In this document: piece after piece, positions 1 through 12,595 of the stretch
Layout: every line of letters starts with the position of its first letter
Numbering within the stretch: the first letter of the stretch is position 1
Source of the DNA: Ctena decussata
Lineage: Eukaryota > Mollusca > Bivalvia > Lucinida > Lucinidae
Length of the DNA: 64,000 nt
Direction: 5' to 3'
Assembly: GCA_963989385.1 (NCBI GenBank)
Contig: OZ022510.1
Location: forward strand, 30,695,448 to 30,759,447
Position numbers and translations under genes: made by a program
The notes under the pieces: generated by a model
What the model was told of the DNA's origin: nothing
The model's database searches: none
What the model saw: the letters and a program-made list of their open reading frames with translations, nothing else

Positions 1-95
1 ACATCTCAAAAAGAAATGCATATATCCGTTTTAATCCACAGCTTTATTGAACTTTTAACCTAAAAACGAATAATTAAACCAATAAAAAGTATATT

Positions 96-333
96 TGAGC
101 CGCGACACGAGAAAACCAACAATGTGGTTGTGCGCATGGCGCAGACTCAGATCAGCCTGAGCAATCACCCATTCTGATCAGACTCTTCACTACGCACTTA
201 AAGGATAGCTAAGGGTCACATCTACCTCCATGCGGACAGCGAAGACTATGATCAGACTGGGCAGATGCCCAGGCTGATCTGAGTCTGCGTTGGGCGCACA
301 ACCATATTGTTGGTTTTGTTGTGTCGCGACTCA
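96..333. mobile_element. Palindromic repeat (TGAGCCGCGACAC family), copy 1
   Basis: Starts TGAGCCGCGACACGAGAAAA and ends as its inverse (TTTTGTTGTGTCGCGACTCA). Inside, each half is again a quasi-palindrome around GACTCAGATCAG and CTGATCAGA. No coding capacity and no clear target duplication. Confidence 0.8.
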
Positions 334-960
334 TTTTATCTTCTTCATTTATTCTATCTAATTCAACCTGCCTCACCTTGTCTGGAAAATGGGCCTTCCT
401 GTCAGACGCATTAAGGACATCCGTTAGCGGACCTATCAGAAATGGCTTGAGTGTTCATTGGGAAATTTGAATCAGAAGGTTTGTCCTATTTTAACATTGT
501 ACACAGAGGAGGAAAGACAAGAAAATTGGGCTGCAGTTTAAACAGATTTTGTTGGGTAATCACTGCTATTCTTTTTAATCGCAAAGAAATTGTTTGTCAA
601 GGGTATTCACTATTTATCTCATTTTGTTTAGGCTATTTCTATCACTTATGTTTTAGTGCTCATTTTTTTTCAATTACCAGGTATGCTGTGTATGGGTCAT
701 CAGAATTCGTAACGTAGAGGCTTTTTTCAACTAAAACATGTGTTGGCTTACTGAAATAACCTCGCTGTTGTGCCTTTTTAAATGGATTACCCACCAATTT
801 CAATGGTTAATTTCATTTTTTTTCTACTAAACATATGTTGTATGGATTCACCTAATTGATGAGTAAACACAACATATGTTTAATGATGTATGGGTACACA
901 TCTATGTTTTTTCTGCCATTTATGCGAAAGGAACAAATTGCTTCTCTGGTTGACGTAGCT
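334..960. other. AT-rich, no supportable gene
   Basis: Only short frames. AACATATGTTGT palindromes occur near 831 and 872 (inverted) and again near 1231. Confidence 0.6.
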
Positions 961-1060
961 CTTCTCATTGGTCTACTCTTAAAGAAAAGAATTTGCTCCT
1001 TAGGGTCCACTCTTAAAGGAAAGAATTTGCTCCTAAAGGAACAAATTCCTGCTTTCAAGA
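960..1060. repeat. Short internal repeat AAAGAATTTGCTCC
   Basis: CACTCTTAAAGGAAAGAATT and its neighbour CTCTTAAAGAAAAGAATTTG are two near copies 46 bp apart, followed by an inverted AAGGAACAAATTC. Similar strings form a hairpin at 60735. Confidence 0.5.
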
Positions 1061-1372
1061 GTTGTCCCCCATTCAGAAGGGAAGCAAAAATGAAAATGGC
1101 AGAGTCGCTTACCCAAACAGTTTACTGCGACCTTAATTCAGTGTTCATTTTCTGCACAAAAAGTTGGTTACCATCAATAATCTCTGAGGTGAGTCTAATG
1201 CAGTCATTTGATTTAATGGATTATTTTCATATAACATATGTTGTTGAGACTCATTTTAGCGAGGGGAGTCAAAGGAATACCTTTAACAAATATTTATGTG
1301 GCCAAAACAGCAGAGTTTAATGAAACAGGAGTATCTTAAATTGCAGCTCTGTAATGATTGGTCTATTCAAAA

Positions 1373-1411
1373 CTGCACATGATAACTGTACATGATAACA
1401 GTACATGATAA
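1373..1411. repeat. 15-bp tandem repeat, 3 units
   Basis: TGCACATGATAAC, TGTACATGATAAC, AGTACATGATAAC in direct succession. Confidence 0.8.
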
Positions 1412-1419
1412 CTATAGTT

Positions 1420-1790
1420 AACATAATTTATCAGTACTGGCAACTTCAAAGAAAAGTACTGCCAGCTGTGAATTAAGATCAAGATATTTCAAATTGTCAA
1501 AGAGCTGCGGACCAACAATCAGTTCTAAGTCATCAACTTTGGGCAATAACTTTGCCAAAGATATTATAAACTTGCCCATCATCAATAACAATCTAGGTAT
1601 TCCAAAGATCACAACCCATGCGAAATCCAAAGAAAATCTGCCAATAAAAACTCAAATATAAAAGTGGAAACAAAGTGCTTCCTGACAGACGGAGGGACGG
1701 ACCCATACATACGACAGTCGGACATATACATGGACAAGGTGCGAGAAAACTAAATATCCCGCTAATAAAATATAATGCGGTATAAAAATC
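1420..1790 (+). repeat. Probable dispersed repeat fragment
   Basis: Holds AAGATCAAGATATTTC, GACCAACAATCAGTTCTAAG, ACTTGCCCATCATCAATAAC and a GACAGACGGAGGGACGG stretch, a layout I recall from abundant bivalve repeats. A 70-codon minus frame over it (1418-1630) looks protein-like but is most simply a repeat by-product. Confidence 0.45.
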
Positions 1791-1912
1791 AAAGTAGAAT
1801 GGTCTTAAAATCTTCTGCCCCGGGCTGCGGCAAGTTCTGCTTAGCCTCATCGGCTGCTCCGCAATGGCTAAATAAAATAACATCTTAAATGATAAAAAAC
1901 AAAAATACAATC

Positions 1913-2390
1913 AGGTATTGGTGACCTGCGCCGCTTTACGTAAAACGTCGTAATTCAACAGTTTGTGCATATTTTTGGAAATTACTAAACACATCTGTAT
2001 GGCATTTATACAAAAATTTGGATCGCCAACAGCCTGAACAGATGCAGTTGGTGTCAGATTTTACACTTGTTCTTTCATCGTGAACTTTTTTATACACAAT
2101 ACAAACGTTTAATGCCTATTTAACATACAACAGTCGGTTGTTTAAAATGAGACATGAATATAGGTTTTCATATTCACCAGCATATTGCATGAGTCCAACA
2201 AATAGATATGCAACAATAGTAAAGTAAACTTCTCATTTTATTAATGCCGGCAGCAATCCACAAGACAAAGATTAGATGCCTTCTAAACAAAAATAAAAAC
2301 AAAAACAAAAAAATTATAGCAGTCTGTCTGGCCTTATTCTGACGTTGAAAAGCTCATGTGCTTATCTTTTTAACCAGGAGGTGCAATCAT
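1913..2390. other. No feature seen
   Basis: AT-rich, no frame with coding character, no repeat recognised. Confidence 0.55.
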
Positions 2391-2690
2391 TAATGTCAGA
2401 TGGTTTTAAACCCCTTTCTTGGAATAGGTCGTCCTCATATTGCGCAGCTTATCTAAATCTATATGCGGTATGGCTGACAGGTAATATCTTGGTCATGAGA
2501 CTAACCAACTTGAACAATTTTTCGTTCCCATGAAAATGGCGGCCATCTTGGACAGATGACCAATATCACTTGAAAAAAATTTCCCCGACCTAGGGAGGCT
2601 TCACATGAAATATGGTTTCAATACGTCCAGTGGCTTCTGAGGAGACAATTGAAAATGTTGAAGGGCGACAGAATTTGTTGTTAATTTTCC
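2390..2690 (+). repeat. Fragment of the 4.1-kb dispersed repeat
   Basis: GGCGGCCATCTTGGACAG, GACCTAGGGAGGCTTCACAT, GAAATATGGTTTCAATACG and TGAAAATGTTGAAGGGCGAC align with the copy at 4540-4690. Confidence 0.6.
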
Positions 2691-2835
2691 AAAAATCGCT
2701 TTAGCTTTATCAGACTTGCACTGACTTTTGCAATCCGTCAGAGAACCCTCGGGTTTGAGTCATCATTCCAGACTGCCAGAGAGTAGCTTTTGGCCCTAGT
2801 GGTCTTTTTCTCCGCAAAAATGATAATGGAATTCT

Positions 2836-2985
2836 TATAGCCGAATTTCTCATCGGAGAAATGGCTATATAGTAGAATTTTTCTCCGGAAATACGCCTAT
2901 ATAGATAGTTTTCACCGGGGAAGATCTACTATATGCATTTTTACATAGCCGGGTTTTCCTCAATAGCTGTCTTCTCGGTTATACG
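2836..2985. repeat. Degenerate short tandem repeat
   Basis: Three or four loose units of GGCTATATAG(T/A)AGAATTTTTC and TCCGG(A/G)GAA, about 45 bp each. Confidence 0.45.
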
Positions 2986-2989
2986 GTTG

Positions 2990-4130
2990 CAGCAAAACAC
3001 TCTTCATGGTGGAATTCGCTCCCTCCTTTTGACCGCAATATGAGAAATTCTAGAACCTCAAGTCTACATCTACCAATCTGTGTTAACTTGCTTTGGAGAA
3101 AAACAGCTACCAACATCGCAATAATATCTTTCTGTGTGTGCATGACCACATGTGTACGTGGTTGTGCGTGTATGTATGTTTAAATATGCATGCTTAAATT
3201 AGCGTTCATCTTCGCGTTTGTACATCTACCCACAAGCTTGCTGGCGTCTGTGTGCTTATCTGAAAATGGTATACATGGTATATATGCTTGTAAAAGTATA
3301 CTGTTAAACACTTAAGGCTAAGATCAGTAAATTACAAGTTCGCCATTATTCGATTTTAAATATACTCCTCGCCAAAAGTTTAGCATAAATATTTGTGACG
3401 TTAGCAGCAGAAATAACTTATAAACGGGACTTCTTATAAGCAAAAACATGTGTAGTTATGGCTCCTATCCGAAGCAATAATGTACAATGAAAACACCTAC
3501 AAATTGGATTTTTGAAATCCTGCAGCTCTTCGGATACACAACGTCAAAAGTTAAGACCACTGTAATTAAAGTACAGTTTTTGACACCTTTTAACAGTGTG
3601 TCCAAAACATCATCAGTTTTATATTTTCACACACCAAGTAGACGACATGTTAAATCGTAACTTGCTACATTGATAGTGTCTCAGTAATTTCTAAATCAGA
3701 CATAAAAGAAACTCTTGTCAATACTTGCATTCTTAATCATTAACAATGCAGTTTTCCTATAAATTCTTATCATTTTTGTCTTACTGAAAACTGTCGGTCT
3801 TTGATACTGGCACTTCAAATTTTACGTGTAACTTACTTCTTCCGTAGTCCTGTCCTACGTGCGACATTTTTTTCCTGGCACGACATTTTGTACGCAGAAA
3901 ATAAAAGATGAAAAACTATTATTTTACATAAAAATGCCAACCCGCCAAAATTCTTTGACCTGATAATTTTGGACAAAAATGTCATGAGGCATACGGTTAA
4001 GTATTCTATCTTTCCAAATCCATAAATTATATCGTCGTTTTATAGTTGGCTAACTTTCTGCAGAATTTTTAACAAAGGTACCATAGAGCTGAAGTATGCT
4101 AAAATTTTGCCAAGGAGTATCCAGAGGGTC
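2990..4130. other. No gene; GT-rich patch
   Basis: A TGTGTGCATG/TACGTGGTTGTGCG-rich stretch at 3130-3190 and otherwise AT-rich sequence with no frame of note. Confidence 0.55.
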
Positions 4131-4765
4131 AATGGCCCTATATCGCTCACCTGAGCACTGAGGTTATGTTGGAAAAACTAAATTGTCGCAGCAACAAAAC
4201 AACATGCACAACAGCAATAAAACACACCATTTATGTAGAGGATAATATCACAAACATTTATGAAAAAATAAGCTTTAACCCCCCTTAATGGCTTCTGAGA
4301 AGAAGAAATTTGGTAAGAATGGGCCTTGTAGTTTCAGAGGAGATGTCGTTTGAAAATGTTGACGGACGGACGACAGACGACGGATGCCTGCTTATACTAT
4401 AAGCTCACTTGTGTGTCTTCGGGTCAGGTGAGCTAAATATGATGGGCCCGCATACCCGATGCTACATACCAAGTTCTAACTTCATCGGCCTTTTGGTTCT
4501 GGAGAAGAAGATTTCTGAAGGGTTTTTACCATATATGGGCGTGGCGGCCATCTTGGTCATGTGACCCAGATACCCCTAACAAACTTATGTTCCCCAAACC
4601 TAGGTAGGCTCCATATGAAATATGGCTTCAATCGGCCCTGTGGTTTCAGAGGAGAAGATGTTTGAAAATGTTGATGACGGACGACAGGCAATTGAATAGA
4701 ATAGAACGGTTGCCTGGCTATACTATAAGCTCACCTATAAGCCTAAAAGCTCAGGTGAGCTAAAA
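4130..4765 (+). repeat. Dispersed repeat with CTCACC...GGTGAGC ends, two copies
   Basis: Two adjacent copies (about 4130-4437 and 4438-4765) share TCAGAGGAGA, GTTTGAAAATGTTGA, GACGGACGAC, ACTATAAGCTCAC and a closing CAGGTGAGCTA, which inverts the CTCACCTGAGC at 4149. The second copy also has GCGGCCATCTTGGTCATGTG. A family I associate with bivalve intergenic DNA. Confidence 0.7.
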
Positions 4766-4769
4766 AACG

Positions 4770-6080
4770 CACGGCATAAGAGGTTCAGATGAAAAGGAGT
4801 ACCTGATGAGTATTTAGCTATTTCTATGCCTTTCCATTAACCTATGTATACCTAGTGTTGTCCTATTAAAATCGCCTCCATAGGGTGATTCTGACAGATA
4901 TCACAACGTATATTTTAAAAGAAAAGTAAGAAATATTTTACATCTTTTTTATCGAATTATATTTATTATCTGGAACCATGGTATATCGGGAACGCCAAAA
5001 TTAATCTGCGGTCAGTATGTCATTTTCATTCAACCGGCAAATTTTGCTACCGCAAATATTAAGTGTATTACAGAGAATAGAGATAACCCCGCCCCCTGCC
5101 CCCACCAAAATCGTAATAATAATGAACATTTTCGTGTGTCTGTTTGTATGCTCGTCCGTCCGACTGTCGGTAAAGAAATGGAGATGAAGGAATGATCAAA
5201 ACTGTTTTAAGATTCTCTTTTTCTGTAGCCACTGCAATACAAGAAAGAAATGACAGTACACCATTGTCTTCATACACATGTGACCATGAATATGTTCTTA
5301 TATACTGCCAAAATGCCCGTGTGCGTGTGTGTGTACTCGGCTATAGTGGATATAGTAAGGACTGGAAGTACCACTAGAAGTACTTAGAAGTACTTAGACT
5401 GGAAGTACTAAGTCCTCCTATTTTTAACAGGGGCGGAGGGACAAGAGATTATTGGGGGAAAGTGGCTGTATGAGGTCGTGATATTTAGCTATATCGTAGT
5501 CTTTCCTTTAGCCACTTTTTTCCAGTTCTCATCGATGTTTCCCAGGAGGCACACCGGAACGAAACTATGATTGCACACTCCTGGCCCCGAGTATGTCATC
5601 CGTCGTCCTCTTCAATGCGAAGAGAAGAGTGATTCAATTTGTACTCCATGGCTAACTCAAAATGCACATATATAGTGGTAGGATCTGATAATTTTGTATG
5701 TACCTGATCTTTTAAAAACTAGGGGGTAAAAATCGATTTACGTTCATAGAACTTAGCAACGCATTTCCGCCTTCCCCACCGCCTTTGACCCAGCTACCCA
5801 CTTTCATATGTCGCGTAAGTATGAAACAGAAAACTGAACACGAAGCTGGTTGAGTTATTATCTACCCACATAGGACAAAGTTACACGACATTCTGTTTAC
5901 AAGAACCATTTAGCAGGACATCATTATCATTGAATGATCTGTACGATCTTGACATTTGAATTGGGCACCTAGGTCTTGCGCGCGCCAAATCGTCTTGACA
6001 TTTGTACCAAGTTACAGGATTTTAAAATCCATCATCAACTAAGAAAGTTGTAACAGACCGAATCTAGTCTAGTCTTTTTA
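4770..6080. other. No gene; short direct repeats
   Basis: AGAAGTACTT-type decamers repeat at 5366-5412. A pyrimidine-rich stretch with GTCCGTCCG near 5155 suggests a worn dispersed repeat at 5070-5175. Confidence 0.5.
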
Positions 6081-6084
6081 AACC

Positions 6085-7045
6085 CGTAACTTTGTAGGGC
6101 CGTTTGGGCAGCATAGGTGAATTGAAAACAATCCCTTTCTACCTTGTCCTGTTAACAGCTACCCTAGTGTAGCTGGCAAAGTCCATCTCTGTCGATTATT
6201 TAATATTATCTTTACACCTCTTCTTCTGTTTATCCCTTCTTTTCCTTTCATGGTGCCCTGTAGAGTTGTCTCTGCTAAACCAGAAAACCTTGAGACGTAG
6301 ACAAATATCTTAGTTTCCGTTTCCTGACTATCGTCAGGAGTTCATCATATTCTCCAATGGCCGCTTGGATTTTTCTGCAAACCTCCTCGTAGGTTATGCG
6401 GTCCTTGTACGAACTATTTAATAACTTTCGGTAGCATCTCATCCAAAAGGCATGCATTTTTTCTCTTTCACTCTGCTGTTAAGGCCAATGACTCACAGGC
6501 ATACAGAAATATAGAAATAACAACGAAGGGCACCAGTTTCACACCGGGTAGGCGGCAATCGAAAACGCTCGTGCAATCGACGAAATCGGATCAAAACAGT
6601 TAGAAACAGCGTTTTCGATTGCAAACTGGCGACAATTCGCAATCGAATACGCTGTTTTGCAATCGAAAACGCTGTTTGATCCGCGTTAATCGATTTTTAA
6701 GAGCATTTTCGATTGCCGCCTACCCGGTGTGAGTTTCGCATTTGAACAAATAGATATGTTGTCATCTCTCCAAATTGGCTTAAGCTTTGTAAGAGCTGCA
6801 ATGAGTTGTGCAGAACTTGAGTGAACCTCGGGTTTTGAGCATCATCTTGCTCCAATGCAATTGAAGCTTGTTACGGTGCCCAGCTTCTGTTCTGTTACCT
6901 TCATCTCCCTCTGGATGTCGTTAGCGCTGTTTGTCATCAGTTTGGTTTTCTCAGCACTGGTCTCCATCTTTAAGCTAGGGCTTCTCGTTCCTGTCCTTCC
7001 GCAGCTACAGCATTTAGGTAATCGGCAAACAACAGCCCCAGAAAA
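6085..7045 (-). pseudogene. RTE-type LINE remnant (RT C-terminal half)
   Basis: On the minus strand, broken frames read in order LLFADYLNAVAAE (RT catalytic box, second Asp lost), METSAEKTKLMTNSA, QKLGTVTSFNCIGA, IFLYACESLALTAE, MRCYRKLLNSSYKD, EEVCRKIQAAIGEYDELLTI and RKRKLRYLSTSQGF, ending near CCPNGPTKLR. These match the conserved run I know from RTE-type endonuclease-RT proteins of molluscs and cnidarians. The 5' half with the endonuclease is absent. Several frameshifts and stops are present. The copy is split by a 192-bp MITE (6540-6731); removing it and one AGTTT restores the reading across the junction, so the MITE came later. Confidence 0.85.
6540..6731. mobile_element. 192-bp MITE with 31-bp TIRs and AGTTT target duplication
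   Basis: The ends 6540-6570 and 6701-6731 are inverted repeats matching at 30 of 31 positions, beginning CACACCGGGTAGGCGG. AGTTT lies directly outside both ends (6535-6539 and 6732-6736). Inside are further inverted copies of CAATCGAAAACGCTGTTT and a CGGATCAAAACAG/CTGTTTGATCCG pair, so the whole element can fold. No coding capacity. It sits in an RTE LINE remnant. The superfamily is not assigned. Confidence 0.9.
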
Positions 7046-7059
7046 ATGACCAGGAGGGG

Positions 7060-7700
7060 CAGGGGGGCAATATTGTATAGATATCATCAAAGGGCTTATC
7101 ACTTTCTAACAAGAGTCAGTATTGTATAGAAAATGGGTCATTTTCTAAACAAACAAATGAAAGAGGGTGGGTGAGGGAGGAGTTTTTATTAAATGGGGGT
7201 CGTTCTACTTCGTTAGATCAGCTTGTCTCTATCAAAGAACACAGGGAAAGTGCATGTAAAAACAGAAATCGCTGGAGGTATATATCAAATTTAATATGCT
7301 CACTTACTGATTGAGACCTCTTAGTCTGTTGCGTTATCCGTTTAACGTTCTCATGTCTTCCACATATTGGTTTGCACGGTCTGGGACGCATTGAACCAGT
7401 TACATCGGCACACATACATCACTTCCAAAGTGTGGCGTAGTCAACAACGTGCTTTGAACGTATCCAATTTGACAACAGCTCGTTCGGTTCAATGCAGCAT
7501 TGCCCATGTGGTGCAAAATCTGAAAGAAACTTATATAAGATCAAATAATTTCTTTCAAGGCAAATATGCAAACAATTAATCATAGGTTTTATCTACTGCC
7601 CAGGACACAAAGTTTTATTTAACAATGCTTTTGTTTTTATCATATCCACAAGAATGTTACTTTTTATCCAAAAGGAAAATGCAAAAACAAAAAAGCACCT
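7060..7700. other. No feature seen
   Basis: Short opposing frames only. ATTGTATAGA recurs twice near 7071 and 7121. Confidence 0.5.
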
Positions 7701-7704
7701 ACTA

Positions 7705-7885
7705 GTAGTTAGAGCAAAGTAAAAAGTATGCAAAGACCAGGAACTGAAACAATCAAAATCCAAATCCAGCCCTCAAACCATAGTTGGAAACAACTAAGAT
7801 TACAAATAATCAAGATACAGAGAACATATGGCCAACCGAGTGAGCAGCTTGTTCCCAAAAGGTGGCCACTCAGCAACCCAAACCG
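7705..7885 (+). repeat. Dispersed repeat R, fragment
   Basis: GAGTGAGCAGCTTGTTCCC and GGTGGCCACTCAGC align with 31420-31460. It ends just before the satellite array. Confidence 0.45.
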
Positions 7886-7934
7886 AACCAAAAATAATAA
7901 GAAAAATTAGAGCAAAACTGTGAAAAAAATTTGA

Positions 7935-10900
7935 ATCGGGAACCGACTTTTGAGAACTAACAAGGCATGATATTCGGCATTAGATGATGTTGCTACCAAG
8001 TAATTGTACTGCTTTAATACAATGAATTCAACTTTGTAAGTAACAAACGAAAGCCTAATATAATCGGGAACTGGGAATCGGGAATCGGGAACCGGGAACC
8101 GGGAACTAGTTCCTTATATGGGGGGGGGGGGGGGGGGGGGGAAACACATTGATCTGAAAGAACTGCAAAAGAGGACCAAGGAAACAGTTCGAAAGCACAA
8201 TGTTATCGGGAACTGGACATCGGGAATAGGAAACCGGGAACCGGGAACTAGTTCCTTGTTCCTTATTTTGAAAGAAATCATCAATATGAGAGAACTGCAA
8301 AAAGGCAACAAGGAAACAATTTCCGGTTGCTTATGAACAATACTAATTATTTAATATTTGGCATATTAATACTTGTTCTGACATATAACATGCTGTAAGG
8401 CGTATAATGGTGTTGCAATCGAGTAAATGTGAAAAGTCACTTCTAATCAATGCTTTTTTTTTTAACTAAGAAAAAAATCTAATCGGGAACTGAGAATCGG
8501 GAACCGGGAACTAGTTCTTGTTCCTTATTGGTATATCCATCATCATTGTTTGAAAACGACAAATCGGCAACAAGGAACCAGTTCCCGGTTCCTTATTGAA
8601 CAAAAAGCGGTTTAAACCAAGTTGCATAAATAATCTATTTTTGAAATAACGCATGATATTAGGCATTAGATGATGTTGCTACCAAGTAAATGTAATGCTT
8701 TAATACAATGAATTCAACTTTGGTAGTAACAAACGAAAGCCTAATATAATCGGGAACTGAGAATCGGGAATCGGGAACCGGGAACCGGGAACTAGTTCCT
8801 TGTTCCTTATTTGAAAAAAACAACAAACAACACATTGATCTGAAAGAACTGCAAAAGAGAACCAAGGAAACAGTTCGAAAGCACAATGTAATCGGGAACT
8901 GGACATCGGGAATAGGAAACCGGGAACCGGGAACTAGTTCCTTGTTCCTTATTTGGAAAAAAAACCCACATCGATCTGAAAGAATTGCAAAAGAAGAACA
9001 AGAAAACAGTTCCTTATGAACAATACTGATTATTATTTAGTTGGCGCAGCGATATGTATTCTGACATATAACATGTTGTATAAGGCATTAAATGATGTTG
9101 CAATCGGGTGTATGTGAAAAAGTCATTTGTTCTTATAAATGCTTCTTTGTAACTAAAAGAAAATGCAAATTCTAATCGGGAACTGAGAATCGGGAACCGG
9201 GAACTAGTTTCCTGTTCCTGATTTGTATATCCATTACCATTGTTTGAAAACGGCCAATCGGCAACAAGGAACCAGTTCCCGGTTCCTTATAGAACAAAAA
9301 GCGGTTTAAATGAAGTTGCATGAATAATTGTTTTTTGACATATTACATATTATTTGGCATAAGATAGTTTTGCCACAGACTAAATGTAATGCTTTAATAC
9401 AATGAAAACAACTTTGTAAGTAACAAACGAAAGCCTAATATAATCGGGAACTGGGAATCGGGAATCGGGAACCGGGATCTAGTTCCTTGTTCCTTATTTG
9501 GAAAGAAATCATCAATATGAGAGAACTGCAAAAAGGCAACAAGGAAACAATTTCCGGTTGCTTATGAACAATACTAATTATTTAATATTTGGCATATTAA
9601 TACTTGTTCTGACATATAACATGCTGTAAGGCGTATAATGGTGTTGCAATCGAGTAAATGTGAAAAGTCACTTCTAATCAATGCTTTTTTTTAACTAAGA
9701 AAAAAATCTAATCGGGAACTGAGAATCGGGAACCGGGGACTAGTTCTTGTTCCTTATTGGTATATCCATCATCATTGTTTGAAAACGACAAATCGGCAAC
9801 AAGGAACCAGTTCCCGGTTCCTTATTGAACAAAAAGCGGTTTAAACCAAGTTGCATAAATAATCTATTTTTGAAATAACGCATGATATTAGGCATTAGAT
9901 GATGTTGCTACCAAGTAAATGTAATGCTTTTATTACAATGAATTCAACTTTGTAAGTAGCAAACGAAAGCCTAATATAATCGGGAACTGAGAATCGGGAA
10001 TCGGGAACCGGGAACCGGGAACTAGTTCCTTGTTCCTTATTTGAAAAAAACAACAAACAACACATTGATCTGAAAGAACTGCAAAAGAGAACCAAGGAAA
10101 CAGTTCGAAAGCACAATGTAATCGGGAACTGGACATCGGGAATAGGAAACCGGGAACCGGGAACTAGTTCCTTGTTCCTTATTTGGAAAAAAAACCCACA
10201 TCGATCTGAAAGAACTGCAAAAGAAGAACAAGAAAACAGTTCCTTATGAACAATACTGATTATTATTTAGTTGGCGCAGTGATATGTATTCTGACATATA
10301 ACATGTTGTATCAGGCATTAAATGATGTTGCAATCGGGTGTATGTGAAAAAGTCATTTGTTCTTATAAATGCTTCTTTGTAACTAAAAGAAAATGCAAAT
10401 TCTAATCGGGAACTGAGAATCGGGAACCGGGAACTAGTTGCCTGTTCCTGATTTGTATATCCATTATCATTGTTTGAAAACGGCCAATCGGCAACAAGGA
10501 ACCAGTTCCCGGTTCCTTATAGAACAAAAAGCGGTTTAAATGAAGTTGCATGAATAATTGTTTTTTGACATATTACATATTATTTGGCATAAGATAGTTT
10601 TGCCACAGACTAAATGTAATGCTTTAATACAATGAATTCAACTTTGTAAGTAACAAACGAAAGCCTAATATAATCGGGAACTGGGAATCGGGAATCGGGA
10701 ACCGGGAACCGGGATCTAGTTCCTTGTTCCTTATTTGGAAAGAAATCATCAATATGAGAGAACTGCAAAAAGGCAACAAGGAAACAATTTCATGTTGCTT
10801 ATGAACAAAACTAATTATTTAATATTTGGCATATTAATACTTGTTCTGACATATAACATGCTGTGAGGCGTATAATGGTGTTGCAATCGAGTAAATGTGA

Positions 10901-12595
10901 AAAGTCACTTCTAACCAATGCTTTTTTTTTTAACTAAGAAAAAAATCTAATCGGGAACTGAGAATCGGGAACCGGGAACTAGTTCTTGTTCCTAATTGGT
11001 ATATCCATCATCATTGTTTGAAAACGACAAATCGGCAACAAGGAACCAGTTCCCGGTTCCTTATTGAACAAAAAGCGGTTTAAACCAAGTTGCATAAATA
11101 ATCTATTTTTGAAATAACGCATGATATTAGGCATTAGATGATGTTGCTACCAAGTAAATGTAATGCTTTAATACAATGAATTCAACTTAGTAAGTAACAA
11201 ACGAAAGCCTAATATAATCGGGAACTGAGAATCGGGAATCGGGAACCGGGAACCGGGAACTAGTTCCTTGTTCCTTATTTGAAAAAAAACAAAACAAACA
11301 ACCCATTGATCTGAAAGAACTGCAAAAGAGGACCAAGGAAACAGTTCGAAAGCACAATGTAATCGGGAACTGGACATCGGGAATAGGAAACCGGGAACCG
11401 GGAACTAGTTCCTTGTTCCTTATTTGGAAAAAAAAACCCACATCGATCTGAAAGAACTGCAAAAGAAGAACAAGAAAACAGTTCCTTATGAACAATACTG
11501 ATTATTATTTAGTTGGCGCAGCGATATGTATTCTGACATATAACATGTTGTATAAGGCATTAAATGATTTTGCAATCGGGTGTATGTGAAAAAGTCATTT
11601 GTTCTTATAAATGCTTCTTTGTAACTAAAAGAAAATGCAAATTCTAATCGGGAACTGAGAATCGGGAACCGGGAACTAGTTGCCTGTTCCTGATTTGTAT
11701 ATCCATCACCATTGTTTGAAAACGGCCAATCGGCAACAAGGAACCAGTTCCCGGTTCCTTATAGAACAAAAAGCGGTTTAAATGAAGTTGCATGAATAAT
11801 TGTTTTTTGACATATTACATATTATTTGGCATAAGATAGTTTTGCCACAGACTAAATGTGATGCTTTTATTACAATTAATTCAATTTTGTAAGCAAGAAA
11901 TGAAAGTACAAAATAATCGGGAACTGGGAATCGGGAACCGGGAACCGGGATCTAGTTCCTTGTTCCTTATTTGCAGAGAAATCATCAATATGAGAGAACT
12001 GCAAAAAGGCAACAAGGAAACAATTTCAGGTTGCTTATGAACAATACTAATTATTTAATATTTGGCATATTAATATTTGTTTTGACATATAACATGTTGT
12101 AAGGCGTATAATGGTGTTGCAATCGAGTAAATGTGAAAAGTCACTTCTTATCAATGCTTTTTTGTAACTAAGAAAAAAATCTAATCGGGAACTGAGAATC
12201 GGGAACCGGGAACTAGTTCTTGTTCCTTATTTGTATATCCATCATCATTGTTTGAAAACGACAAATCGGCAACAAGGAACCAGTTCCCGGTTCTTTATTG
12301 AACAAAAAGCGGTTTAAACCAAGCCCCCTAAATAATCTATTTTTGAAATATGACATGATAGCAGGCATTGGATGATGTTGCTACCAAGTAAATGTAATGC
12401 TTTAATACAATGAATTCAACTTTGTAAGTAACAAACGAAAGCCTGATATAATCGAGAACTGGGAATCGGGAACCGGGAACTAGTTCCTTGTTCCTTATTT
12501 GGAAAAAAACACATAGATCTGAAAGAACTGCAAAAGAGAAACAAGGAAACAGTTCCTTATGAACAATACTGATTATTATATAGTTGGCGCAGCGA
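7935..12595. repeat. Satellite array with dimeric ~1.23-kb higher-order repeat
   Basis: The marker GCATGATATT recurs at 8651, 9880 and 11119, and in altered form near 12352, giving periods of 1229, 1239 and about 1233 bp. Each period is two related halves: A (about 690 bp) and B (about 545 bp, marker CATATTACAT at 9339, 10570 and 11811). A first, shorter unit at about 7964-8650 joins the start of A to the end of B. Every half carries cassettes of GGGAAC(C/T) direct repeats running into the palindrome GGAACTAGTTCC and TTGTTCCTTAT, or GGAACCAGTTCCCGGTTCC. AT-rich spacers separate them. Open frames here are by-products of the repeat. Confidence 0.9.
8120..8141. repeat. Poly-G run (22 nt)
   Basis: Twenty-two consecutive G within the first, chimeric satellite unit, replacing the A-rich spacer found at the same place in the other units. 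Its length may be unreliable in the assembly. Confidence 0.9.

Noticed and set aside
856..1320. 154-codon frame
   Set aside because: AT-rich composition, internal repeats and no domain; it overlaps short repeat units.
1593..1910. 105-codon minus frame
   Set aside because: Lies over a probable dispersed repeat and has no domain or coding signature.
8106..11495. Many 60-100-codon minus frames with SRFPVPDSRF-like strings
   Set aside because: All are translations of the satellite cassettes and recur with its period.
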